In this document: piece by piece, positions 1 through 5,803 of the stretch
Numbering within the stretch: position 1 is the first letter of the stretch
Layout: each line of letters starts with the position of its first letter
Origin: Bacilli bacterium
GTDB lineage: Bacteria > Bacillota_I > Bacilli_A > RFN20 > CAG-288
Length of the DNA: 11,250 nucleotides
Direction of reading: 5' to 3'
NCBI GenBank assembly: GCA_900769965.1
Contig: CAAGIQ010000128.1
Span: 1 to 11,250 of the forward strand
Made by a program: the position numbers and the translations under genes
The notes under the pieces: generated by a model
Databases searched by the model: none
Seen by the model: the letters and a program-made list of their open reading frames with translations, nothing else
What the model was told of the DNA's origin: nothing

Positions 1-186
1 GCTTATAAATCTGCTTCTTCTAGATTGATAAAGAAAGAATATCCTTCTATTAAAGATAAGTTATATAAAGAATTCTTCTGGAGTCAAAGTTTTTATTTAT
101 TAACTACAGGAGAAGCTTCTATTGAAGTTATTAAAGAATATATTGAAACTCAAGGGATGAAACATGATAGCAAGAAGAGCGTATAG
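1..186 (+). CDS. tnpA: TnpA, IS200/IS605 Y1 (HUH) transposase, C-terminal fragment (5' end outside window)
   Basis: Frame 1 is open from the first base and encodes 61 residues before a TAG at 184-186. The segment reads WSQSFYLLTTGEAS, then EVIKEYIETQG. This matches the end of the IS200-like transposase domain, where a conserved Trp/Tyr strand and a TxG turn precede the last helix carrying Y-x-x-x-Q. The Tyr of YIETQ (codon 139-141) should be the nucleophile that makes the 5'-phosphotyrosine link during single-strand transposition, and the Gln (151-153) belongs to the same motif. The HUH metal-binding motif lies upstream and cannot be checked. The stop lies inside tnpB, so the two genes are probably translationally coupled. 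Nothing visible here is broken, so this half looks functional. Confidence 0.85.
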   Translation, partial: AYKSASSRLIKKEYPSIKDKLYKEFFWSQSFYLLTTGEASIEVIKEYIETQGMKHDSKKSV

Positions 187-1324
187 ATATCGTATTTATC
201 CAGATAAAGAACAAAGAGATTTCTTTGAAAGAACTTTTGGCTGTGTACGTTTATTTTATAATACGTCTCTTGATGAGATGAATAAGTTATATAAAGAGAA
301 AAAGGAATATAAAGATATTACTCCTGCTTCATATAAAGAACGATTCCCATTCTTTAAAGAAGTTGATTCTCTTGCTTTATCAAATGCTCAATTAAATAGA
401 AATAAAGCATTAAAATCATTTTTCAGAAAACAAAACAAGTTTCCTAAATTTAAAGCAAAAAGGAATAAACAATCATATTCAACCAACAACCAAAACGGTA
501 CTGTTTATCTAAGTGAAGATGGTAAGTATATTTCGTTACCAAAGATTAAGAACATTAAAATTAAGATGCATCGAAAGTTCGATGGAGTGATAAAAACAGT
601 TACTGTTTCTAAAGAATGTGATGAAACATATTACGTATCAATTCTTGTTGAAGAGAATATAGAAGCTAAACCTAAATCAAATAATAGTGTTGGAATAGAT
701 TTAGGAATTAAATCATATATTGTTGATAGTAATGCTGAAAGAATTGATAATCCAAAACATTTATCTAGATCATTATTAAAACTAGCAATCGAACAAAGAA
801 AACTATCACATATGAAGAAGGGAGGCAAAAATCGTAATAAACAAAGAATCAAAGTTGCAAGATTGCATCGTCGTATTAGAAATCAAAGAAATGATTTTCT
901 ACAAAAATTATCTTCTAAATATATTAACGAAAACCAAGTAATAGTATTAGAAGATTTAAATATAAAACAAATGGAACAAGATTCAAGATTATCCCGCTTA
1001 ATTGTAGATGCTTCTTGGTCTAAATTTGTTAGTTTGCTTGAATATAAAGGAAATTGGTATGGAAGAGATATAATCAAAGTACCAACTTATTATCCAAGCA
1101 GTCAGTTATGTTCTTCTTGTGGATACCAAAATAAAGAGATAAAAGACTTATCCATAAGAGAATGGGTATGTCCAAAATGTGGAGCCACCCATAGTAGAGA
1201 TCATAATGCAAGTATCAATATCCTAAACAAAGGACTTGATATATTAAAGGCAAGGACATTGCCGGTTAGCTCGTCGATACTGGATTCAGAAGAATCCTTG
1301 AGCGAGAAGCCCCCACTTCTATAA
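164..1324 (+). CDS. tnpB: TnpB, RNA-guided RuvC-family nuclease of IS200/IS605 (OrfB)
   Basis: This 386-aa protein has the full TnpB layout: an N-terminal RAYRYRIYP...FFERTFG...FYN segment (about 5-35), a basic middle region, then a split RuvC nuclease with a zinc ribbon. Catalytic residues are visible as D179 in VGIDLG, E263 in VLEDLN and D346 in SRDHNAS. The zinc ligands are C316/C319 and C336/C339. TnpB proteins use a right-end RNA as guide to cut DNA next to a TAM, which helps retain the transposon after excision. The C-terminal tail (about 364-386, ending SLSEKPPLL) is encoded across the right-end structure, so coding and guide-RNA scaffold overlap, as is usual. All catalytic residues are intact and the length is typical (about 350-410 aa). 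The ATG at 164 lies inside the end of tnpA, which fits coupled translation. Confidence 0.93.
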   Translation: MIARRAYRYRIYPDKEQRDFFERTFGCVRLFYNTSLDEMNKLYKEKKEYKDITPASYKERFPFFKEVDSLALSNAQLNRNKALKSFFRKQNKFPKFKAKRNKQSYSTNNQNGTVYLSEDGKYISLPKIKNIKIKMHRKFDGVIKTVTVSKECDETYYVSILVEENIEAKPKSNNSVGIDLGIKSYIVDSNAERIDNPKHLSRSLLKLAIEQRKLSHMKKGGKNRNKQRIKVARLHRRIRNQRNDFLQKLSSKYINENQVIVLEDLNIKQMEQDSRLSRLIVDASWSKFVSLLEYKGNWYGRDIIKVPTYYPSSQLCSSCGYQNKEIKDLSIREWVCPKCGATHSRDHNASINILNKGLDILKARTLPVSSSILDSEESLSEKPPLL

Positions 1325-1362
1325 GTGGTGGGAGCATGTCACCGTATGTAAATTTTATGTAA
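1245..1362 (+). ncRNA. Putative omega RNA / right-end RNA scaffold plus guide of TnpB (ends approximate)
   Basis: The last 80 bases of tnpB and the bases after it are less A+T rich than the rest and fold into three clear stems. GGCAA/TTGCC spans 1249-1263, GGATTC/GAATCC with an AGAA loop spans 1282-1297, and CCACTT/AAGTGG with a CTAT loop spans 1313-1328. The last stem is lengthened by CCC/GGG (1310-1312 with 1330-1332) past a bulged T. TnpB guide RNAs are known to come from exactly this place, with a roughly 16-20 nt guide taken from DNA beyond the right end. Here the guide would start near 1343, in the uvrA 3' flank. The boundaries are inferred, and no promoter for the RNA is claimed. Confidence 0.55.
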
Positions 1363-1379
1363 GATTAGCTTTACGCTTC

Positions 1380-4196
1380 TTATTTAAGATATCTTTTTAG
1401 ATACTTACCGGTGTAAGACTTCTTATTATTTGCAATCTCTTCAGGAGTGCCTATGGCCACTAAAGTTCCGCCGTTATCTCCACCCTCAGGTCCAAGATCG
1501 ACGATGTAATCAGCGCACTTAATAACATCTAAGTTATGCTCGATAACAACGACAGTATTTCCCTCATCAACTAACCTATTAAAAACGTTCATAAGGTATT
1601 TGATATCGGAAACATGTAAGCCTGTTGTTGGTTCATCTAAGATGTATAAAGTTGAAGAAGTCGAAGGTCTTTCTAACTCGTAAGCTAACTTAACTCTTTG
1701 AGCTTCACCTCCGGAGAGCGTAGTTGAAGATTGACCTAGCTTAATATAGCTTAATCCGACATCCATCAAAGTCTTAAGTTTCCTTTCAATCGAAGGAATG
1801 TTCTTAAAAAATTCATAAGCTTCCTCTACGCGCATGTTCAATACGTCGTAGATATTCTTACCTTTGTAATGAACTTCTAAAACCTCTTCGGTATATCTCT
1901 TTCCATGGCATTCATCGCATTCGACGTAGACATCAGGAAGGAAGTTCATCGAGATACGCTTAACTCCATCTCCTTGACACGCCTCACATCTTCCACCTTT
2001 GACGTTAAATGAAAAAGTAGATTTATCAAACCCTTTAGCTCTAGCTTCCTTAGTAAGCGCAAAAAGTTCTCTGATATCATCGAAAACTTTAACGTATGTA
2101 GCTGGGTTACTTCTAGGAGTCTTACCAATAGGTTCTTGAGAGACGTTAATAACCTTATCGAAATACTCAATACCTTCAATTCCATCGCATTCACCAGGTT
2201 CCTCTTTACCGATACCTAGATGCTGTCTAACTTTCTTATATAAGATTTCAGTAACTAAAGATGACTTACCTGATCCGCTAACACCAGTAACTAAATTTAA
2301 ACACCCAGTTTTAAAAGTGACATCGATATCTTTTAAGTTATGACATCTAGCGCCTTTAATAACGACTTCTCTTACTCCAGGTCTTCTAAAAGACGGAACT
2401 TCGATCTTCTTTCTACCTAGTAGATAATCAGCGGTTAAAGAATTAGTAGCCTTTTTTATCTCCTCTGGCTTACCAGCAAAAACTATTTCTCCGCCGTGTT
2501 CACCAGCACCTGGACCGATATCGACTAAGAAATCCGCTTCGCGCATAGTATCTTCATCGTGTTCGACTACTATAAGGGAGTTACCTAGATCTCTCATCTC
2601 TTTTAAAGTTGCTATAAGCTTATCGTTATCGCGTTGATGTAAGCCTATAGAAGGCTCATCTAAGACGTATAAAACTCCGGTTAACTTACTACCAATTTGT
2701 GTAGCTAACCTGATTCTTTGCGCCTCACCTCCTGAAAGACTCATAGCGGATCTAGCCAAGGTTAAATACTCCAAACCGACATCGATTAAGAATTTAAGTC
2801 TATTCTTAATCTCTGCGATAACAAGTTCAGCAATCTTAGCTTCCGAAGGTGATAATTCGATGTTGTTGAAGAAATCGAGCAACTTATCTAAAGACATAGA
2901 ACATAACTCGTAGATATTTTTACCACCGACTTTGATAGCTAGCACTTTCTTGTTAAGTCTCGCGCCTTTACAAGAAGGACAAACTCTAGTCGCCATAAAT
3001 GAAGAATAATACTCTTTCATCATCGAAGATGTAGTAGAGTTATATAACCTATCGATCTTAGTCTTAATACCTTCAGTAATAGTTTTCTTATATAGAGATC
3101 CATTTATAGATTCATAGGTATAAGTAACTACATCATTAGGTCCATACATCAAGATATTCTTCTGTTGTTCGCTAAGTTTTCTATAAGGAACATCCATCGG
3201 AATCTTATAGTATGCACATAGAGCGTTAAGCTCATGTTTTTCAATAGTTTCTTCGCCCTTTTGAGCGTAGTATTTAATAGCTCCTTCGTTCAAAGTTAGA
3301 TTTTGATTAGGCACTAATAGATCAGGAGAAGCTTCAACTTTAACACCTAAGCCGTTGCAGTCTTCACAACAACCTAAAGGGTTATTAAAAGAAAAGATAC
3401 GAGGTTCGATAGGTGGCACAGAAAAGCCACAGATAGGACAGGAGTGATGTTCCGAAAAGAGTCTAATCTTACCGTTAATCTCGACATCGACATAGCCGTT
3501 AGCAATATTTAAAGCAGCTTTTAAAGCTTCTAACACCCTTTCGTTGTCATTCTCTTTAAGTATCAACCTATCGACAACCACATCGATATTGTGTTTCTTA
3601 TTCTTATCTAATAGAGGTATAGTCGGATATCTAGTAATAGGTTCGCTATCGATCTTAAGTCTTGAAAAACCAGCTTTAAAGAACTTCTCCATCGTATCGT
3701 AATGGGAACCTTTTTCGTTGCGTACTAATGGAGCTAAGATGATAACTTTAGTACCGACTTCATTCTCGTTAACGATAATTTTTGCCATCTGCTCAGCGGT
3801 ATATGGTTTAATCTTTTCGTTATGTGTCGGACAATATGCGACACCTATACGTCCAAACAAAAGCCTTAAATAGTCATATATTTCAGTAACGGTACCTACA
3901 GTAGATCTCGGGTTATGAGAAGTAGTCTTCTGATCGATAGAAATAGAAGGAGATAAGCCATCAATAGAATCGACATCCGGCTTTTCAAAGCTTCCTAAAA
4001 ATTGTCTAGCATAGGAAGAAAGAGATTCAACATACCTTCTTTGACCTTCAGCAAAGATGGTATCAAACGCCAAAGTAGACTTGCCAGATCCACTAACCCC
4101 AGTAAAAACAACTAACTTATTTTTAGGTATAGAGAGATCGATATTTTTTAAATTGTTCTCTCTAGCGCCAACTATAACAATTTCTTCTTTAGCCAT
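1380..4196 (-). CDS. uvrA: UvrA, excinuclease ABC subunit A (nucleotide excision repair damage sensor)
   Basis: UvrA is the ATP-driven damage-recognition subunit that loads UvrB onto lesions in nucleotide excision repair; it acts as a dimer on DNA in the cytoplasm. The 938-aa product is of normal length (about 940) and carries two ABC modules. Walker A GVSGSGKS occurs at 33-40 and 638-645, ABC signatures LSGGEAQR at 487-494 and 827-834, and Walker B/D-loop segments LDEPSIGLH and LDEPTTGLH at about 512-520 and 853-861. Zinc-site cysteines are present: C253/C256 with C277/C280, a C406/C409 pair, and the insertion-domain zinc finger C737/C740 with C760/C763. The start ATG has an AAGGAG site 9 nt upstream and an extended -10 promoter behind it. 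No uvrB lies in the window, so it appears monocistronic. No defect is visible. Confidence 0.98.
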   Translation of the reverse strand: MAKEEIVIVGARENNLKNIDLSIPKNKLVVFTGVSGSGKSTLAFDTIFAEGQRRYVESLSSYARQFLGSFEKPDVDSIDGLSPSISIDQKTTSHNPRSTVGTVTEIYDYLRLLFGRIGVAYCPTHNEKIKPYTAEQMAKIIVNENEVGTKVIILAPLVRNEKGSHYDTMEKFFKAGFSRLKIDSEPITRYPTIPLLDKNKKHNIDVVVDRLILKENDNERVLEALKAALNIANGYVDVEINGKIRLFSEHHSCPICGFSVPPIEPRIFSFNNPLGCCEDCNGLGVKVEASPDLLVPNQNLTLNEGAIKYYAQKGEETIEKHELNALCAYYKIPMDVPYRKLSEQQKNILMYGPNDVVTYTYESINGSLYKKTITEGIKTKIDRLYNSTTSSMMKEYYSSFMATRVCPSCKGARLNKKVLAIKVGGKNIYELCSMSLDKLLDFFNNIELSPSEAKIAELVIAEIKNRLKFLIDVGLEYLTLARSAMSLSGGEAQRIRLATQIGSKLTGVLYVLDEPSIGLHQRDNDKLIATLKEMRDLGNSLIVVEHDEDTMREADFLVDIGPGAGEHGGEIVFAGKPEEIKKATNSLTADYLLGRKKIEVPSFRRPGVREVVIKGARCHNLKDIDVTFKTGCLNLVTGVSGSGKSSLVTEILYKKVRQHLGIGKEEPGECDGIEGIEYFDKVINVSQEPIGKTPRSNPATYVKVFDDIRELFALTKEARAKGFDKSTFSFNVKGGRCEACQGDGVKRISMNFLPDVYVECDECHGKRYTEEVLEVHYKGKNIYDVLNMRVEEAYEFFKNIPSIERKLKTLMDVGLSYIKLGQSSTTLSGGEAQRVKLAYELERPSTSSTLYILDEPTTGLHVSDIKYLMNVFNRLVDEGNTVVVIEHNLDVIKCADYIVDLGPEGGDNGGTLVAIGTPEEIANNKKSYTGKYLKRYLK

Positions 4197-4205
4197 ATTA
4201 AAAAG

Positions 4206-4254
4206 CTCCTTATTACTAACTAGTAATTATACCATATTACTAATTTATATATGT
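4206..4254 (-). promoter_or_regulatory. uvrA promoter and ribosome binding site
   Basis: On the minus strand a perfect extended -10, TGGTATAAT (4226-4234), lies about 30 nt upstream of the uvrA ATG, and AAGGAG (4206-4211) sits 9 nt before the start codon. The hexamer 17 bp further upstream (ACATAT, 4249-4254) is a poor -35, so the TGn extension probably carries recognition. No obvious SOS (LexA/DinR) box was seen. The upstream half of the promoter falls in the repeat shared with 5842-5890. Confidence 0.6.
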
Positions 4255-4280
4255 ATTTCTACAACATCATGTAATAAAGA
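4230..4280. repeat. Direct repeat R1, copy 1 (uvrA-upstream sequence)
   Basis: This stretch aligns in the same orientation with 5842-5890. It includes an exact 14-bp match, ACTAATTTATATAT, at 4239-4252 and 5851-5864, followed by similar TATTT-TAC...ATGTA-TAA-GA. By eye it is about 80% identical with a short gap. It overlaps the uvrA promoter, so this is the copy that still works as a promoter; the second copy has TGGTACTTG where this one has TGGTATAAT on the minus strand. Confidence 0.6.
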
Positions 4281-4282
4281 GT

Positions 4283-4315
4283 GATTTTTAGATTGAAACT
4301 ATATCAAATCGTAAT
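4283..4315. repeat. Nudix 3'-flank repeat, copy 1 (left border of the DUF3990 cassette)
   Basis: ATTTTT, then AACT, then ATATCAAATCG, then TAAT matches the sequence at 5692-5725 with only small gaps. The longest exact match is TATATCAAATCG (4300-4311 and 5709-5720). The same place in the intact Nudix gene (about 6295-6323) is a third, more diverged copy. Copies 1 and 2 bracket the four-gene operon as direct repeats, the pattern left by a target duplication, an attachment-site duplication or a recombination event. Confidence 0.5.
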
Positions 4316-4522
4316 TTATGATTTTTGGCGAGATTTTATATAAAGATCGATGTCATCGACGATATATCTTGATCCTGTGGTATGTAAAACCTCATAAAAA
4401 TCTTTTATATATTCACATACGGAATATTTATTAAACAAGGTCATAACTTCCTTACCTGTAAGTCCTTTTTGGTTTTTATACTCTTCAACACAAAGAACCA
4501 AAAATGGTAATTCTTTACTCAT
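4316..4522 (-). CDS. DUF3791-family small protein, last gene of the DUF3990 cassette
   Basis: This 68-aa acidic/helical protein matches my memory of DUF3791: MSKE..FLVLCVEEY near the N-terminus, LTGKEVMTLFNKY in the middle, then a YEVLHTTG segment and a final IVDDID. The family has no known enzyme activity and is repeatedly seen beside DUF3990 proteins, which suggests a partner or antitoxin role; that is inference. The gene follows the 78-aa gene with a 3-nt gap. Its own strong site GGAGG lies 8 nt before the ATG, inside the preceding coding end, so translation is probably coupled. It ends right at the left repeat border, as expected for the edge of an inserted cassette. No terminator hairpin was seen after it. 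Confidence 0.75.
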   Translation of the reverse strand: MSKELPFLVLCVEEYKNQKGLTGKEVMTLFNKYSVCEYIKDFYEVLHTTGSRYIVDDIDLYIKSRQKS

Positions 4523-4525
4523 AAT

Positions 4526-4762
4526 TCATTCCTCCGGATAAGCGATCGTCCCTGTTTCTTTTTCGTGCTTCCATATCGAATATAGATTCATAGGGCTATA
4601 ATGCCACATCTTCGTTTCTTCTATAGATAGCATTTCATAAGTCTTCGAATTATAAAATTCGGTTATTGCTGAAATCTCATCAAGGCCTTCATTTTTGACA
4701 ATTAGATCGATTACATAAGGAATAATCGCAATACTTAATATTGAATTAAACTTATAGTCCAT
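4526..4762 (-). CDS. Unrecognised 78-aa protein, third gene of the DUF3990 cassette
   Basis: I do not recognise a named family. The N-terminal half is hydrophobic and helical (ILSIAIIPYVIDLIVKNEG, about 8-26), too interrupted by charge to call a membrane segment. The C-terminal half carries FYNSKTYEMLSIEETKMWHY, followed by SPMNLYSIW and a final acidic GTIAYPEE. The part around SKTYEML and ETKMWHYSP looks like a conserved core rather than random sequence. Spacing supports a real gene: AGGAGGTG lies just upstream of the ATG, and only 3 nt separate it from the genes on either side. Its position straight after a putative toxin makes it a candidate immunity or antitoxin subunit, possibly acting with the DUF3791 protein; this is inference from layout only. 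Confidence 0.75.
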   Translation of the reverse strand: MDYKFNSILSIAIIPYVIDLIVKNEGLDEISAITEFYNSKTYEMLSIEETKMWHYSPMNLYSIWKHEKETGTIAYPEE

Positions 4763-4765
4763 ATA

Positions 4766-5245
4766 TCACACCTCCTCGAATTGAACGAATCTTAAAAGTG
4801 AAATAGCTTCGTTTGTCGTAAACACATATTGGTCAAACAAACGTTTAATCTTTAAAGCTTGAAGCGCTTGTTCTTTAGTTAATAATCCTGAAGCGTACAC
4901 TTGAAGCGTTCTATAAACATCATCGTTTGCAACTGCACCGATTATAATATCGTATTGTTCACCCTCATACATTCCATTTCTATGAGCAGAAACGAAATCA
5001 AGCCATTCCTCATCTGGAGCGCTAAAACGTTTTATTTTTAGTAGTTCACTACCAATACTATCATCTATCTCATATATATTAACTGTTGGAATTCCGCCAT
5101 TACGAGCTACAACTTTCTTAGCAAAATTTTCCGCTTGTGCCTTATTGGTTGTAGTATAAAAACCGTGTCCGAAGTCAAGAAATCTATTCTGTTTGATAAG
5201 TCTCGGCTTTTCTACTACCATATTACTTCCGTGGTATAAGATCAT
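4766..5245 (-). CDS. DUF3990 protein, putative ADP-ribosyltransferase-fold toxin
   Basis: This 159-aa protein matches DUF3990, a family I recall being grouped with the ADP-ribosyltransferase fold. The start LYHGSN (3-8) supplies the His strand and FGHGFYTTT (25-33) the GxGFY-T strand, as in H-Y-[EDQ]-type NAD+-binding enzymes. YDIIIGAVANDDVYRTL (98-114) and FDQYVFTTNEA (137-147) are the conserved C-terminal blocks, and the Q139 region is a possible catalytic position. The likely activity is NAD+-dependent modification of a cellular target, or NAD+ use, but the substrate is unknown. The ATG overlaps the upstream stop (ATGA), with GGAGG 7 nt before it. It is followed by two small genes at 3-nt spacing, a toxin-antitoxin-like layout. 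No signal peptide is seen, so it should act in the cytoplasm. Confidence 0.8.
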   Translation of the reverse strand: MILYHGSNMVVEKPRLIKQNRFLDFGHGFYTTTNKAQAENFAKKVVARNGGIPTVNIYEIDDSIGSELLKIKRFSAPDEEWLDFVSAHRNGMYEGEQYDIIIGAVANDDVYRTLQVYASGLLTKEQALQALKIKRLFDQYVFTTNEAISLLRFVQFEEV

Positions 5246-5547
5246 AACATTGCCTCCAACTTCTTTATTTGAGCCCTTTCTTCTTTTAGTCTCTTAATAA
5301 TCCTTTCAATCTGACTACGTCTATTAAGTTGTTCACGTACTTCAGATATTCTTTTCTCGTCCTTACCTAAATATTTACTCACTACCTTTTTCCCGTCACG
5401 GAAGTAAAGGTAATAATATAGCTTCCCGTTTATCGATTTTTTGATTATTTTTCCCTTTAGAAGTGTTTCAAGCTCTTTTGTATATTCGATTATCATATTC
5501 TCGTTTCGGGCGTATTCACGAGAAATAACCGTCATTAACATACTCAT
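5242..5547 (-). CDS. Small basic protein with C-terminal coiled coil, first gene of the DUF3990 cassette
   Basis: This 101-aa protein has three visible parts. Residues 1-30 form an amphipathic helix (TKELETLL). Residues 31-62 form a compact, strand-rich basic motif with INGKLYYYLYFRDGKKVV and then SKYLGK, a G-x-YYY-Y-R-GK-SKYLGK pattern common in small bacterial accessory proteins. Residues 63-101 are a charged coiled coil (EQLNRR...RIIKRLKEERAQIKKLEAM). Basic strand motif plus coiled coil would suit a dimeric nucleic-acid-binding protein, and as first gene it is a reasonable autoregulator of the inverted repeat over its promoter. That role is inference. The ATG at 5547 is chosen over in-frame ATGs 2 and 4 codons later because AGGTGA lies at the right distance. 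Its stop overlaps the next start by 4 bp. Confidence 0.75.
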   Translation of the reverse strand: MSMLMTVISREYARNENMIIEYTKELETLLKGKIIKKSINGKLYYYLYFRDGKKVVSKYLGKDEKRISEVREQLNRRSQIERIIKRLKEERAQIKKLEAML

Positions 5548-5565
5548 TCTTCATCACCTAACATA

Positions 5566-5594
5566 ATTTTACCAAACTTTTATAATCTATTCAA
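5566..5594 (-). promoter_or_regulatory. Promoter of the DUF3990 operon
   Basis: Read on the minus strand, TTGAAT (5589-5594) is followed after exactly 17 bp by TAAAAT (5566-5571), with a TGG extension directly before the -10. This is the best two-box promoter in the window. Transcription should start near 5559, leaving a leader of only about a dozen bases that holds the AGGTGA ribosome binding site. Confidence 0.65.
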
Positions 5595-5612
5595 TTGTTG
5601 TTGTTTGGTAAA
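5568..5612. promoter_or_regulatory. 10-bp perfect inverted repeat over the promoter, putative operator
   Basis: TTTACCAAAC (5568-5577) and GTTTGGTAAA (5603-5612) are perfect inverted arms separated by 25 bp. One arm covers the -10 and its TGG extension; the other lies just upstream of the -35. A dimeric repressor bound to both arms would block the promoter, as in autoregulated toxin-antitoxin operons. A partial third half-site, GTTTGG, occurs at 5657-5662. The arms are too far apart for a simple 5'-leader hairpin and they precede the transcript start. Confidence 0.5.
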
Positions 5613-5683
5613 TGAGTGACTAAACTTTGCGTTAAAGAAAAAGGGCTCTCCTGTTAGTTTGGCTAACATTTGGGTTTCACTCA
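5613..5683. other. Fold-back segment upstream of the DUF3990 promoter, function unknown
   Basis: Outer arms TGAGTGA...AAC (5613-5625) and GTTTCACTCA (5674-5683) pair over 10 positions with a 3-base bulge. Inside is a perfect small hairpin, TGTTAG-TTTGG-CTAACA (5652-5668). The segment contains the most G+C-rich run of the gap (AAGGGCTCTCCTG). There is no ORF in it and no T-run placed for termination, so it may be a remnant, an RNA element or a recombination site. Confidence 0.3.
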
Positions 5684-5803
5684 AAATGACTCATTTTTTA
5701 AAGCAACTTATATCAAATCGATAATACTAACATCAGCTTGAGCAAAATCCATATCTTGCATTTCTTTTTTAGTTGCTCATCTCTTAACTACCTGTCTTTA
5801 GGA
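5683..5803. repeat. Nudix 3'-end repeat, degenerate copy
   Basis: This block aligns in the same orientation with about 6289-6401, the 3' flank and last 30 codons of the intact Nudix gene. The shared core CATCAGCTTGAGCAAAATCC is identical over 20 bp, with further similarity on both sides (ATGACTCATTT in the flank, CATCTCTTA-CTAC inside the gene). It includes a near-perfect palindrome, AAAATGA-C-TCATTTT (5683-5697). Similarity fades at about 5803, inside the left arm of the 5793-5839 hairpin. Confidence 0.85.
5708..5794 (-). pseudogene. Fragment of a Nudix (mutT-like) gene, C-terminal 28 codons with an internal stop
   Basis: In the frame of the intact copy this reads KR*ATKKEMQDMDFAQADV, then SIIDLI and a stop. 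The intact gene at 6306-6704 ends KRWATKDEMKDMDFAQADV, then SIIELI. That is 21 of 25 residues identical over this stretch, and the conserved Trp codon is TGA here (5777-5779). No start, Nudix box or upstream coding sequence is present, so it cannot make an enzyme. Most differences outside the stop are silent or conservative (E to D, D to K, K to Q). This suggests the fragment came from a gene under selection, such as a diverged allele, rather than from slow decay of a recent copy. Confidence 0.85.

Larger units (their letters stand above)
1..1342 (+). mobile_element. IS200/IS605-family insertion sequence, right part; left end outside window
   Basis: The element holds the 3' end of a Y1 (HUH) transposase gene, a complete tnpB overlapping it by 23 bp, and a right-end hairpin just beyond the tnpB stop. 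This order and co-orientation is the classic IS605-type layout. The right end is placed at about 1342 because the strong hairpin (1310-1332) is followed by GCATGTCAC, after which the sequence turns A+T rich and enters the uvrA 3' flank. This family inserts without target-site duplication, so the exact end cannot be read from one side. It lies 37 bp beyond the 3' end of uvrA, in convergent orientation, and does not interrupt that gene. The left end and the TAM lie outside the window. Confidence 0.85.

Noticed and set aside
631..1077. Minus-strand open frames of 73 and 64 codons inside tnpB
   Set aside because: They lie antisense to a well-conserved gene with intact catalytic motifs, have no ribosome binding site I can see, and encode low-complexity hydrophobic or Ser-rich sequence typical of antisense shadows.
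1310..1332. Bidirectional rho-independent terminator for uvrA and tnpB
   Set aside because: The stem is strong but no T-run follows on either strand; position and form fit the IS200/IS605 right-end hairpin better.
1946..2194. 82-codon minus-strand frame inside uvrA
   Set aside because: It is an alternative frame within the UvrA zinc-finger region; the UvrA frame is conserved throughout, so this is a shadow.
4057..4284. 75-codon plus-strand frame across the uvrA start
   Set aside because: It is antisense to the conserved UvrA Walker A region and to the uvrA promoter, with no ribosome binding site.
4520..4768. Use of TGA as Trp (Mycoplasma-type code), which would fuse cassette genes 2-4 and repair the Nudix fragment
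   Set aside because: The Trp codons I checked in tnpB, the cassette genes, the nuclease-helicase and the glycosyltransferase are TGG. TGA also serves as a stop in normal ATGA overlaps at 5242-5245 and 6701-6704, and strong ribosome binding sites precede the inner starts.
5613..5683. Riboswitch or T-box leader for the DUF3990 operon
   Set aside because: The fold-back segment lies upstream of the predicted promoter, so it would not be in the operon's transcript, and no known riboswitch core is recognisable.
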